In this document: one piece after another, positions 12,537 to 24,524 of the stretch
Layout of the letters: every line of letters begins with the position of its first letter
Numbering within the stretch: position 1 is the stretch's first letter
Source of the DNA: Symsagittifera roscoffensis
Lineage: Eukaryota; Xenacoelomorpha; Acoela; Convolutidae
DNA length: 64,000 nucleotides
Assembly: GCF_963678635.1 (NCBI RefSeq)
Contig: NC_087069.1
Coordinates: forward strand, 8,258,633 to 8,322,632
Direction of reading: 5' to 3'
Translations under genes and position numbers: made by a program
The notes under the pieces: model-generated
The model's input: only the letters and a program-made list of their open reading frames with translations
What the model was told of the DNA's origin: nothing
The model's database searches: none

Positions 12537-12770
12537 ATGTTATACGACAATAATTTAATTGAAATGTCTCTCCGACTCAATAGATCAGAGCCAATATTCC
12601 GAACCATAATAGAACTACCCGGAATTGGAAGAAGACATCGAACCAAAGACGACATACGACAAAGTAGAAACTTGCCGTATAGTTATATGATAGTTCGGCA
12701 AAAGCCAGAACAAACTTTTATATTTCGAATACTACTTGCAATGAATTTAGATTTCCATTTGCAAACATAA
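12537..12770 (+). CDS. Possible small leader ORF (77 aa), doubtful
   Basis: An ATG-initiated 77-codon frame in the leader with no recognisable domain. In copy 3 the same frame starts at 44395 but stops after 34 codons because of a TGA at 44497-44499, so the C-terminal half is not preserved. It could be an upstream ORF affecting translation, or a first coding exon for a spliced product, but it may equally be chance. Confidence 0.2.
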   Translation: MLYDNNLIEMSLRLNRSEPIFRTIIELPGIGRRHRTKDDIRQSRNLPYSYMIVRQKPEQTFIFRILLAMNLDFHLQT

Positions 12771-13099
12771 AACCTTGAAGTAAATCTTCAAAATCATTTC
12801 AGGCGCTAAACAAAATTAATATTATACAATAACGATTGATAAAAAGATCTAAGATCGTTTTCCTAAAATTCTGCAGTATTATACAAAACATGTTTGAAAA
12901 ATATTTATTGGAAAATAAAAATAAAAATTAGTAGCATGACAATAAATGGTTAGTAATCATAAATCATCCTGTTGTTCCAGCTTCATCACCTAAAACATAA
13001 CAGCAATCATCAACTTACTAATATCATAAAATACTAAATCTTTCCTTTACACAAATTTAAAACTTTATTAAAATTTAAAGTCACTTAAATTTAAAATCA

Positions 13100-13184
13100 G
13101 ATCATCAAGGCTTATCCTTGGATCTTAAATCATTTTCTACTTAATTAAATTTTAAATTTGATCATCAAGGCTTATCCTTGGATC
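13100..13184 (+). repeat. Twin stem-loop repeats in the leader (copy 2)
   Basis: A 25-bp sequence beginning GATCATCAAGG and ending CCTTGGATC occurs at 13100-13124 and again at 13160-13184. Each can fold with CAAGG pairing to CCTTG around a CTTAT loop, with outer GATC ends. Both copies are conserved in copy 3 (44956-44980, 45016-45040). Position and structure suggest an RNA packaging or dimerisation element, which is inference. Confidence 0.6.
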
Positions 13185-13700
13185 AAACAGAACAACTTTG
13201 TTCTCCCCCACCCACTTAATTAGTGTCTAACGACCTCAAACGTCGATTCACTACCCAACCCTTTCTAAAGACCCAAGACTAATAGAAATTTTTAAACAAA
13301 ACTAATCATTCAAATTAGGATAAACAGTGAAGAACTTCGGTTATTCATCCTTCACTTGACCCCTCCTCTTACCAGACCCAGGATAAATCTTAGACTTAGT
13401 AAGTTTAAAATAGTATCTAACGAACTACTCGCGTTCTAATTATACCTGAACCTTGTGGATCGATTTACTATTCTCCAACCCTTGAACACAATCACTACCC
13501 CTAAGTAAGATTAAGTAAGTTAACACCTTAGCTTATACTAGTCACGAGAAAGTAAAAATCATTCTTCGGAATCGATATACTTTTCTCTCCAACCCTGAAC
13601 AAATAGACCCAGGTTAAGCTAACCAAAAAATCGTAAGAACTAACAGTTTAAGTCAATAGAAATCATTTAACAACCTTTTGCATCCGTCATTCTAAACCTT

Positions 13701-14168
13701 ATGTCATTTAAAAACCTAGGAAATAAACAAACAATCATTTTACACAATTGTGAAATAGACAACAAAAAATACGACCTTGTAATCACACCTCATACACAAA
13801 CAGTTGGATACATTCGAACAAAACGACAAACACTAAAGAGAAAAATAATCACTAAACAAAGACAAATAACACGAAAAAGATTTTCAAAAAATCGAAACGC
13901 ATTTTCAGAATCAGAAACCAACAGTTTAGACGAACTTTACAAACTAAAAGAATCAATAGATAAAAATTACCCACAACACGATCAATTATATTTTTCTGAC
14001 TCAGAAACAACTTCAAATTCATCACAAAGAGGAAAAAGAAGAATAAAAAAACAGTACAAACAAAAACCAGTACATCTATACAATTGGAATCAACCAATTC
14101 GACACATTAATAATTACATATTAACAGTCATCGAACGAAAAAATGAGTTCAACACACACCCCAGGTGA
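13701..14168 (+). CDS. Basic 155-aa ORF upstream of gag (copy 2), unknown function
   Basis: The ATG start gives a Lys/Arg-rich protein with a basic cluster at about residues 40-68 (KRQTLKRKIITKQRQ and following), which could be a nuclear-localisation or RNA-binding patch. A Ser/Glu-rich middle (SESETNSLDE, SDSETTSNSS) and a second basic run, KRRIKKQYK, follow. No zinc finger, signal peptide or membrane segment is seen. The frame overlaps the Gag-Pol ATG by 26 nt (14143-14168) in another reading frame. It is intact and closely similar in copy 3, with mostly conservative changes, which supports it being coding. It could be an accessory regulator, but no family is recognised. Confidence 0.75.
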   Translation: MSFKNLGNKQTIILHNCEIDNKKYDLVITPHTQTVGYIRTKRQTLKRKIITKQRQITRKRFSKNRNAFSESETNSLDELYKLKESIDKNYPQHDQLYFSDSETTSNSSQRGKRRIKKQYKQKPVHLYNWNQPIRHINNYILTVIERKNEFNTHPR

Positions 14169-17100
14169 CGAAACTCCAGATGATGATGAAATCTTTCCTT
14201 TTATAGTAGATGCAGATACTGATAGAGGACAACACATATTTTGTCAAAATTTACTCGTAAATTTATTTGAACCCGGAATCAGTCCATGTAAAACAGAGTT
14301 CCCCGATGTAAAAATCAAAAGACAAATCATAGATCACTATCTAAAAGATATATGCAACATAACACAACAGTATGGAATCTACTCTATAGAATTCACCTCA
14401 CCAAACCATAATAATAGAACATATACCATACAAACAGACGATCTTGATTTAGATTTTTCAAAAGTTTTTTCAGAATATATAAAAAGCATCCAATACCATA
14501 ACTCACAAAGAGCAAACTCCATTTTCACCAATGAAGTTTTCGCACTAATATATAGTTATATTTCGATATTAGAAAATGAACTCCCATTAACAAATGTCTC
14601 ACCGACAGAAACATCTAAACATTTAAGAGTACGACATGAAATCACACTACTCTCTAGTTATTTAAACATCATTAAAGAAAATTTCACGAAAGACGACGTT
14701 TCACAACATACCAAACACGATTTACAAAAAATTTTAGCATGGTTCATAATAGATTATTTTACACACAATATTGATTTAATTGCACAAGCAAGAAAAAATT
14801 TTAGACCCCAAAATTCGAACGATGATACCGCTATCACAGAACAATCAGATTATGTTTGGGACCCCGAATGGTCTCATCCCGCATTTATAAACTTTCCACA
14901 ATCAATCTCAAGTCAAGCAATAGGTACAATATCTTACATAAGAGATTATGTAAGAGTAATACCATTAACAATTGATGCAACACCATTAAACTATAATACA
15001 TTTTTACCCGATACACAAAATAATAGTTTAAACTCTACAGTCATACACAATGAAAACCTCAATGGAACTAGGAATCTTACTCAACAAGATATCCAGACAC
15101 CATCACACTTCATAAATGAAGAAATTGTACACACAACAACTACACAACAAAGTATTTCACCAATACGCCCAAATTTAACAACACCAAGAAATACAAATCC
15201 TTCACAAACACAGGTAACCTTACAATCAACCGTTAAACCTTCGGTTGCCCCTAAATATTCACATATGGATTACCAAACATACAAACCCATGACAATACCA
15301 TCAAAAACACGCAAAACATTCACTAGAAACAACTTTGCAGACCATAATTATAATTATACACATCCATCAAAAACAAATTATCAACCACAAAGAAATTTTA
15401 ATCAATATACAAAACCTCGAAACTGGGATAACCCAACGGCCCAATATAATTCCAAAAATTTTCAACCAAATCCTCCACAGGATCGCAGTGAAAATTACCC
15501 ATTTTTTCAACAAAATAAAAATAAAAAACAAACATCTTATCAAATGGATTATTTATCCTCAGATGAAGATTTCTTACAACCAGATATATTTGCACAAAAT
15601 ACTCAAGAATATCGTAGACAAGAAATACAGAAAACACGTACAAATCATAGAAATTTTTCTCCACAATCAATAGATGCACAATATCAACAACCAAGTCAAC
15701 AACAAAATCCAATTAATATACAATCTTTTCAACCAATTCAACAACAAAATCCAATGACTACACACTCGTATCAACCATCACAAATGCAAAATGAAATACC
15801 ACTCCCGTATTATCTTCAACAACATGAAATAACAAGAAACCAACTTTCAAATTTTTCTCAAATGCCAAATGCAGCTGAATCATTACAAATGACAATGAAT
15901 CCATACCTTATGGGTGGATCATCAATAACATCAAATAAACCTTTAATGGTTTTCACAGGAACAGACCCTGAATACTCTGTAGAAGATTACTTAAATGCAG
16001 TAACAGCAAATTTAATTTTAAATATTGGACCTGAACCAATTAACACGCCACTACATCAAAACTGGATACATCGACGCACAGCGTTGATACAAACAACCTT
16101 AGATGGCGCAGCCCAAAAATGGTTTTCAGTACTACCTCAAGAAATAAAATTAAACTGGAAAAGATTTACACAAGAATTTTCAAAAATGTTTGACTCCGAA
16201 AGAAACAAACAACAACAAAGAGTTTTATGTAATGAAATTCGCAGATTACCAAACGAAACCATCAAGCAAATAGCAGTACGAATCGAAACACTAGTTCGAA
16301 AAGCATACTCACTAAATACACACGACTATAAAAATACAAAGATGACAGAAATCTTAATGATGACCTTAACACCACAATTAAGGAAAATAGCAATAAAAAA
16401 GAGAGCATCACATCCTTCTTCAATTCGAGAACCCGATTTAGATTTTAGAAAACTAGTAGACAAACTAGAACAAGCAGAAATCACAATGAAACTAGAAGAA
16501 ACGGAAAATCTGAAATTACAATACGTTAACAAAATTGAAACGACTTCCACTAATATTAATAATATACAGGAATCAGAAACAGATCTCGTTGAAAAAATCA
16601 CTGAAATACTCAATATTTACGAAAAGAACCCGAACTTTAAAGGCAAACCATCTTTCAAAAAATGGTGTAATTATTGCCGACGATACGGACATAGTATTTC
16701 CGAATGTAGACAAAAACAGCAAGATAGTCAAAATAAACCTCAAAAATACAAAGAACCAAATAAATCATTTTATCAATACATGAAAAAAGATCAAAATCTA
16801 CCAAACAAAAATGTATACAGCAACAACAGTTCAGGAAAACCACTCCCGAACAATACAAGCTATACAAGAAATCAATCTCCATATAACTCAAGTTATAGAG
16901 GAAGATCACCAGAACGAAGAAACACGTATAATTCATCACAAAATCACTACAATAGACCGAATAGTCGAAATAACTACTCCAGATCAAATTCAAATACACA
17001 ACGATTTGTTTCTAGATCTAATTCTCAATCAAGAAATAACTATTATCCAAACAACCAATCACGAAATTCATCATACAATAGGAATAGAAACTACTCCTAT

Positions 17101-20100
17101 AATCGAAACAGAAGTTATTCAAACAACCGAAACCAGAATTACCCGAACAATCGATCAAGGAATAACTCATATAATAGATCGAACTATAACAGACCAAACA
17201 ATAATTACCAAAACAGATCGCGAAATAATTCACAAAATCGACACCCAAGTTATAATAATCGTTATAGAAATTATTCCCAATCACCACACCGGAATAATAA
17301 TCACTACAATAACTCTAATAATCGTCATAGAAGTAGTACACCTAAACATCAAAGACAAATCAATCAGGTACAAGCTAACCCAGAAACAACATCAGACCCC
17401 CCAGGTATTGATGACACAGTAACTGATACGTTACAACTCAATCAAATAAACTGTACATCATCAGATTCAGAAAGTGATACTGAAAACACTCTTGCTATCA
17501 ATATGATAAAAGTCGAAAATGACTATGAATCTGTCATATATGAACAACCCTTTCCATCACACATATATGAAAATCAATCAGAATTTCTTCAAAATCATTA
17601 CACTACACCCATAAATTCCACACCAACAACGCAAGAAACAAATGAGATAAACACTACAAATCAAACCAATAAAAATGTCAAAACAAAATGTTTGAATACA
17701 AACCATATCTATCAAAATATACAAAAAGAACAACCCAAAGAAAAAATCTGGACAATACCATTTCTCTTAGAAAGCCCAAGAAATAAAGAATTTCAACCAC
17801 CAGACCTTGAAATAGATTTTTTAATTGATTCAGGAGCAGAATCAAACATAATAAACATTCCCACATGGAATGAAATAAAAACTTTACACCCAAAGCTAAC
17901 ACCTCTTGAAACCTCCAGTAAGCTAGCGACAGCACAAGGATCAACATTGATAAACTACGGAAAAATCCAATTATTTCTCCTCCCTACCAGAACAATGGAG
18001 CAAAGCAAAATTCTAAACAAGCCATTTAAACAAATATTCCATATCACTGATATTAAATATAATATCATTGGAATACCATTTATTTCAAAGTATATACCAA
18101 CAATTAACATACTAAATAGTAAAATATTAATCAAAGATAAATATACAAAAACAAAAGACACATCCTTAACATTTTTTCAGCGATTAAACAAACAACCACC
18201 ATTCTTTTCAAAATTCTATCCGATATTTAACCAACAAAGAAAACACCTGAAACCACTATCAGGAAACATCTATAATTTTTCAATCAAACAAGTTCATCAA
18301 TATGATAAAGAACAAAACAAACAAAAATTTTATATGTCAGATTTTGAATTCAAACCTATTCATAAATTTTTCAAAATCACAATCTCTTCAATAAAATATT
18401 TGAAAAACTCGAATTCCGATATTATCTCTTTACACGTTTATAATAACACACCTTATCAAGTAACATTACCTTTAGGACTTTTAGGATATTGTGAAACTAA
18501 CGCTACAATATCACCAATACACGAAAAAGCCTATCGCGTAAATAATATACTCCAATTACTAGATATTTGCCAATCTACAATTCTTAATGAAGAATTATCT
18601 ATAAATAATATAATAAGTAACGAAAACAGAAATACGGATTATTTCACAAAAACTCCATATTTCAAACCTACATTCAACATCAGTAACTACACAGAGGACC
18701 AACAGAAATTTTTAACAATGTTTAATTTCCAACATTCACAAATAACACAAGACGAATTCGAAAAGTTAGCCAAACAGCTAATTCAATATTCATCAGTCTA
18801 TGCAACATCAAAATTCGATGTTGGCAAAATCAGTTCATCACTACATCTCCCATTAAAACCAGACGCAGTTTTCAAAAAACAAAGAGCAAGTAAAGTACCA
18901 ATTCACTTACATGATAAATTAAACAGATTACTCGATATTTTAGAGCAATACAACATTATATCACCGGTTAATAAAGAAGAACAACCAAAAGGCAACACAT
19001 TCATCAACCCCGTTATCATTCTAGCTAAAGGAGAATCATTAAAAATCGTTCTCGATGCTAGATACCTCAATTCACTAATAGATGAATCAAAATGTAATTG
19101 GCCCATTGAACCAATACAAGTTATTTTAACAAAAATAAACGGCAAATACTTTACAACCGCCGACATGAATAGTGCATACAATCAAATGCCACTAGATGAA
19201 CAATCACGACGTTTAACACAATTTGTTATCGGAAACCAACAATATGAATTCAACCGCTTATTCTATGGAATATCCATAGGACCAGCAGCATTTTCAGCCT
19301 TTATGAGCAAAATTTTTAGACCACTAATACTCAAGAAAAACGCAATCACCTATTTAGACGATGTTTTTATGCAATCACAAACAAAAGATGAAATGTTCAA
19401 AGTTTTAGAACAATATCACCAAATACTTCAGAACGAAAATCTGAAGGCCGCCCCCGATAAATCACACTTCTTTTTGACAAGAGTTAAATTCTTAGGACAT
19501 AACATAGAAAGAAAAACAATCACTCCACTGAAATCACGCATTGACGCTATTCAAAAACTTCAACCACCAACAAATAAAAAGAAAATCCAAGAGTTCCTTG
19601 GAATGTTAAACTTTTTAAGTAAATATGTTTATAAAATGCAATTATATCTACGACCATTTTATAACATCCTTAGACAACAAAACAACTTTGAATGGAATAC
19701 AGAACATCAAACACGATTCGAAGAAATAAAGAAACTTTTAACTGAACAAATTTCAAACACAATTCCAGACCCTGATCAACCATTTTATGCAATGTGCGAT
19801 GCATCGAACTTTGGCATCGGCGCAGCATTATTACAATCACATAATGGTACAAATAAAATGAATCTCATATCAGCAAATTCTCGATTATTTACTCAAGCAG
19901 AGCTACGACTCTCAACTCTGATGAGAGAATGTACAGCCATAATATATACACTTACAGAATATGAATTTCTGATACTTGGATCAAAACATCCCACAGTTTT
20001 ATTCACAGACCACAAACCAATCATCTTTCTTTTTACACAGAAATCTAACCCAAACCACCGAGTTTACAGATTTCAACTAATTCTAATGAAGTTTCCAAAC

Positions 20101-22365
20101 TTACATATAGTTTGGACTTAAGGAAAAAATCTTGCATTACCAGACACCTTAAGTCGAAATACACCACCTGAATTACTTACACGAAAAACAACAGTTGAAA
20201 TACCCAAAAATATAAAATTCTACCTTGCAGAAAACGAAACATCACCCCGATTAGAATGCAAATATGCAGTAAAAACTGACATTGAACAATCACAAATAAA
20301 TAATTTACAACATTTCCCACTTTATTTAGATTGTCAAAATAATCATTATGAAGTTGACCTACTTGGAACATCAACTTTTAAACCAATCCCATACTCTCAA
20401 TGGATAAAAAATAACACCCAACAAAAACGAACAAAACAACACCTACCTAAAAAAGACCATTTTCCACTAATTGAAAAAGAAGATTTAACTGATAAAATAA
20501 ATTTATCAGGACCACAAACAAATGATTCAAAATACACAATAAATCAAGTTTTTGACCTTCACGACCCACTTGATACAATACCCTTATCTCAATTCGAAGT
20601 TGAAAACATTTTTCTCCCCCCAACAGATACGATTACAATTTCAACACTGAAACAATATCAAAATCTTGACCCGATAATTCGACAACTGAAATCATGGCAC
20701 AAATATAAAACTAAACCTAACAAAGCAGATTCAACCATTCTAGGAAACAAAACACTCCTCCGATACTTTCGCAAGTTTAACAATACAACAATTAACGAAA
20801 ATACAGACCTTTTAGAGTATAACCTGAATGAATCTACAGTTCCCTGTCTCCCTATAAGTATGATTCTTATAGCTTTTAATATTTCACATACACAAAATAT
20901 TAAAGGACACTCTGGATCAGAGAAAACATATTCAAATTTTATACAAAATTTTTACTTCCCAAATGCACCAATTTGGATAAAAGTACTATGCAATGATTGT
21001 ATAGTATGTCAACTAAATAAACCTTACCCAAATCAAAAACAAATAGCACAAAAACAAGATTTTAAAGGACAAAGTCTGTACTTTAATCACCGTATCTCAT
21101 TTGATACTAAAGGCCCAATTTCACCCTCATCAGAAGGAAACTCCTACATTATGGTAATTGTTGACGCATTTACACATTATGTAGCACTTAACCCAGTACC
21201 ACATTGTAACGCTTATTACGCATACACAACACTCTATGAACACTGGATAGCAAAATTTGGACTACCAGAAATTTTAGTTACAGACAATGGTACAGAATTC
21301 ATAAATAATGAAATAATAACACTATGTCATTTATACAACATTAAACACAAACCACGTACATCTCATGCACCTTGGACAAACGGCTTAGTCGAAGGTATGA
21401 ACCGTTCACTACAAGAATATCTTAGATGTATCATCAACGGAAATGATACAAAATATACCGAATGGTCAGCAGATGTAAAATTATTTCCCTTAGCATATAA
21501 TTCACAAATCACGACAACTTTAGGAATGTCACCATACGAAATGGTTTTCAACCAAAAGCCACGCAAACCAATAATGTTTACAGCAAATTCCCATAAAAAC
21601 GCACAAGGTTATTGTCAACCAAATAAAGACTCAATTTGTTATAACCTACCATTACATACGCACGATGAAGATCATTTTCATCACCCACAAATTCTTAAAT
21701 TAGCCTCCGGTACACACACCGAATGGATTTTAAATAGAGATAAAAAACACAATGAAATTTATCAAAAAATAACAAAAAAGTTATTACAAAGACAAAACAT
21801 TAATGAACAAATCAATTCACGTTTTACACCAGCTTCCGATTTAAAAATTGGAACATTTGTTTTAATACCTAATTTTAATACTCACAAAGGAATTTCTAAA
21901 AAATTACAACCCCTCCGAAAAGGACCCTATCAAATAATTGCAAAACCCACAGATGTCACATACAAAATTATCGACTCAAACAAAAAAGAAATCGTTCAGC
22001 ATCGAAACAACCTATTACCTTATTACCCAAAAGAATACGCACTCCGCGAATTAACCCAATTATATTCTTTCACAGGATTAAAAATCATTCAAAATGAACC
22101 ACATCTGAAAAACACAGAACAAAATGATAACCCCACCGAAAATCAAAACACAAAACCAATCCCCACCAAAAACAATACACAAAACCATAAAGAATCTCCA
22201 AAACAAAGAAAAAATAGAAAAATGACAGAACAAATAATACCCCAAGAAGAAATAGACAAATCAGAACATAGAAAGACAACAAGACTCCGAAATCAACCAC
22301 GTAAAAACTACAAAATGTTCATCCCCCAATCTAAAATATTAAAGAAAGTAGAATTTAAAAAGTAA
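14143..22365 (+). pseudogene. gag-pol: Gag-Pol polyprotein of copy 2, interrupted by one stop in RNase H
   Basis: A single-frame Ty3/gypsy Gag-Pol of 2740 codons plus stop, broken only by TAA at 20119-20121 (codon 1993), where copy 3 has GCA. The residues are: Gag capsid-like region about 600-770; CCHC knuckle CNYCRRYGHSISEC at 842-855; Arg/Asn/Ser-rich tract about 910-1070; protease DSGA near 1227; RT with YLDD at about 1737-1740; RNase H from about 1885. After the stop the same frame continues with no further stop through the HHCC and DDE integrase to LPYYPKE and a basic tail. The stop falls just before the last RNase H aspartate motif (ALPDTLSR), so the truncated 1992-aa product would lack a complete RNase H and all of integrase. 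Gag and RT remain. The start overlaps the upstream 155-aa ORF. Confidence 0.95.
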
Positions 22366-22966
22366 TTTTAAAATTTTATACTTCACAATCTTGAAACCTC
22401 CGTAACATTTTTCATTTCCATTTTTCAAAATAACATGCTCACAAAGTACGCAATAATTCTAGTTCAAAATAGACCAATAGGATTCATCCAATCCGCCACT
22501 TTCTCTAACTCAAACTAAGATCAATTAGACGAATAATCTAGAACTCCAGGCACATCTCTAACTATAACTTTACAACCTCCAGGTCAAAAATAAGCAAACC
22601 ACTCCAACTTGACAGCTAAAATAAATATCACCATAATACCGTACCCCTCCCTTATCTAATAACCCAAAGATCAACAATATTTCCCCAACTCAGACCACGA
22701 ATACCCCAAAAACAAATTTGATAACTTAGCCTAAAGTCACAAAATGAAGATTTTAATTAGCCTAAAGTATAACAATCTCACCATACCCCGGATCATTTGA
22801 CAAACAAAAATAAAGAAAAAGACGACCTCCCAGTCACCATGAAAATTGCCCCCAACAATTTTTTACGAAACTCAACCCACTTGTCAAAAAACTAATAAAT
22901 AATTCGACCACACTAGAAAATCGCCTCAAACAGCAAAAAATATTCGACCAAGAGATCATTTCTTAA
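22366..22966 (+). other. Spacer between pol and the env region (copy 2)
   Basis: About 600 bp with no supported ORF. It carries the direct repeat TTAGCCTAAAGT at 22726-22737 and 22757-22768, conserved in copy 3. A splice acceptor or internal promoter for the env-region mRNA would be expected near its end; TCTCAAACAG at about 22976-22985 and ACAATTTTCAG near 23212 are candidates. Confidence 0.55.
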
Positions 22967-23197
22967 ATGCTTTTCTCTCAAACAGTCGCTCAAATATTTA
23001 TCAATTTTAAACATTTTTTTTCAATACTTCAAGTCTTTATAATATTTCTTTTTGATATCATTGAATCTTTTCTAATAATCATAATAATTTTTTGTAACAT
23101 TTTTTTAATTTTCTACACAATAATTGAACTATTCCTCCAACTTTCCAAAACCCTTGAATATATCCACAGGTACGATTTTAACAACTTGTCTAAATGA
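22967..23197 (+). CDS. 76-aa hydrophobic mini-protein (copy 2)
   Basis: ATG start. Most of residues 8-60 are Ile/Phe/Leu-rich, enough for one long or two short membrane helices, followed by a polar C-terminus (EYIHRYDFNNLSK). It ends in ATGA shared with the next ORF, so the stop TGA and the next ATG overlap by four bases. Copy 3 keeps the same length, junction and hydrophobic character despite substitutions. The size and profile resemble viroporins or small accessory membrane proteins, but no family is recognised. Confidence 0.65.
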   Translation: MLFSQTVAQIFINFKHFFSILQVFIIFLFDIIESFLIIIIIFCNIFLIFYTIIELFLQLSKTLEYIHRYDFNNLSK

Positions 23198-23382
23198 TAC
23201 GAACAATTTTCAGTAGAACTGATATTTTTTTATTGTTTGTAATTTTCATAACATTTTTATCATCCCTCATTTTGACAATATGTAAATGTATAAAGAAAGC
23301 AATCATCACATTTGCCCTAGCAACAATTTTTCTAATTCTTTTTTTAGAAGAATATTATAATAAACATAAACCTTCTCACTAA
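23194..23382 (+). CDS. 62-aa two-helix membrane mini-protein (copy 2)
   Basis: Starts at the ATG of the ATGA junction with the 76-aa ORF. Predicted layout is a short basic N-terminus, a hydrophobic segment at about residues 11-30, a basic cysteine-containing turn (CKCIKK), a second hydrophobic segment at about 35-51, and a charged tail (EEYYNKHKPSH). This helix-basic loop-helix layout is typical of class II viroporins, so ion-channel or budding activity is a reasonable but untested guess. The protein in copy 3 differs by a single conservative change near its end. Confidence 0.7.
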   Translation: MIRTIFSRTDIFLLFVIFITFLSSLILTICKCIKKAIITFALATIFLILFLEEYYNKHKPSH

Positions 23383-23387
23383 AGTAA

Positions 23388-24524
23388 CAATTCAAAAATC
23401 CATCAAAAATTGCTACCCAACAGTCACAGAATCAGTCTTCACCGACATCATCCCAAGATAATCCAACACCACCTTCAACTACTCAAAATCCTCAAACATC
23501 TACACGAATTTCTTTTCAAGACAATCCATACACTTTTGAAGAACGGCACGCTCGTTTATCTGAACCACTAGAACCAGTTCAACGACAAGCATCCCTAAGT
23601 GAACCAACATATAATCTTTACCCAACACTACCACAAGAACTAAGTAGAATACGAAACCTTAGTCAAAACCAAAACACAGCAGAAATAAATAGACAAATTA
23701 TACATCCTCGACGAAATAGAAATTTTCAAACTCCCCGAGTTCATTTTGATATACCTCAATCCCCAACACAAACCACTCCAGAAAACACCACTGGTATCAC
23801 ACCAGAAACTCCTACACTTTTTTCACAACGAAGCACTTCAAGTCTACCTTCAGACTACTTAGGTTCAACACCAACATCTGAACAGATACGTGAAAATCCC
23901 TTTAACCCCCCAAACCTAACATCACGACTGCCATATTGGACTACAAATTCATTCACACAAGGTGAACCAAATTTAGTCAATGACCCCATAGATATTTCTA
24001 CGGATACAACAACATCCTCATCACTACCAGAAACATTATCACTACCATCAACACCATCAATAAGTCAATTTTCACCACTACCCTTTAACTTAAATTTTCC
24101 AAATAATCTCGACGCCAGATATCGAGAACAATCATCAATAAATATTCCTTTAAGATTAGATTGGAACACATTCACAGCACCTCCACCACTATTTGGACAA
24201 CATCAAGAAAGTAACCGCCTTCATAACTGGGCACTTAATAGATTACAATATCGCCAAGATATTCACAACGATATCCGTGATCACAATATTCAAATACTCC
24301 AACAAAACAGTTTACAATTAAAGTTTGAAATCACAGTTAAGTTAAATAATATTACCCAACATCCCTACCCATTAAATCCACCTAACATAACAGCTCAATC
24401 ACTACCACCACCGTTTATAACTACTGAAGTAATATACAAATACGACAGATACACCAAAAACACAATTGGTTACATTACATTTTATAATCCATACTCAGGA
24501 TTATCATACACATGTATATTCTAA
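23388..24524 (+). CDS. Met-less 378-codon ORF upstream of env (copy 2), unknown function
   Basis: The frame is open from just after TAA at 23385-23387 to TAA at 24522-24524 and contains no ATG. The N-terminal ~230 residues are Pro/Ser/Thr/Gln-rich and probably disordered. The C-terminal ~150 residues look folded, with a run of aromatic and aliphatic positions (from about NLDARYREQ to the end). The same frame is open in copy 3 (55233-56363), with many third-position differences that leave the protein unchanged, and its last third is open in copy 1, so it is under protein-level constraint. Translation must use a spliced-in 5' exon or a non-AUG start; 23382 to 23388 leaves no overlap for a frameshift from the 62-aa ORF. 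It overlaps the env ATG by 13 nt. No signal peptide or membrane segment. Confidence 0.75.
   Translation, partial: QFKNPSKIATQQSQNQSSPTSSQDNPTPPSTTQNPQTSTRISFQDNPYTFEERHARLSEPLEPVQRQASLSEPTYNLYPTLPQELSRIRNLSQNQNTAEINRQIIHPRRNRNFQTPRVHFDIPQSPTQTTPENTTGITPETPTLFSQRSTSSLPSDYLGSTPTSEQIRENPFNPPNLTSRLPYWTTNSFTQGEPNLVNDPIDISTDTTTSSSLPETLSLPSTPSISQFSPLPFNLNFPNNLDARYREQSSINIPLRLDWNTFTAPPPLFGQHQESNRLHNWALNRLQYRQDIHNDIRDHNIQILQQNSLQLKFEITVKLNNITQHPYPLNPPNITAQSLPPPFITTEVIYKYDRYTKNTIGYITFYNPYSGLSYTCIF

Larger units (their letters stand above)
12449..13700 (+). other. Leader between 5' LTR and first ORF (copy 2)
   Basis: About 1.25 kb without a convincing gene. It contains the primer-binding site, a weak small ORF, twin stem-loop repeats at 13100-13184, and two GTAAGT splice-donor-like sites (13399-13404 and 13515-13520, the latter as AAGTAAGT). 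A long structured leader with a donor is what an env-bearing element would need for packaging and for making spliced mRNAs; that role is inferred. Confidence 0.7.

Noticed and set aside
12537-12770. 77-codon leader ORF as a real conserved gene
   Set aside because: Copy 3 stops after 34 codons; kept only as a low-confidence feature.
15398-15712. Antisense frames of about 100 codons across gag, for example here and at 47251-47565
   Set aside because: Shadows of the sense Gag-Pol frame with strong A-rich bias; composition reflects the sense codons.
23194-24524. Programmed frameshift from the 62-aa ORF into the Met-less ORF
   Set aside because: The 62-aa frame stops at 23382 and the next frame opens only at 23388, with no shared open stretch.
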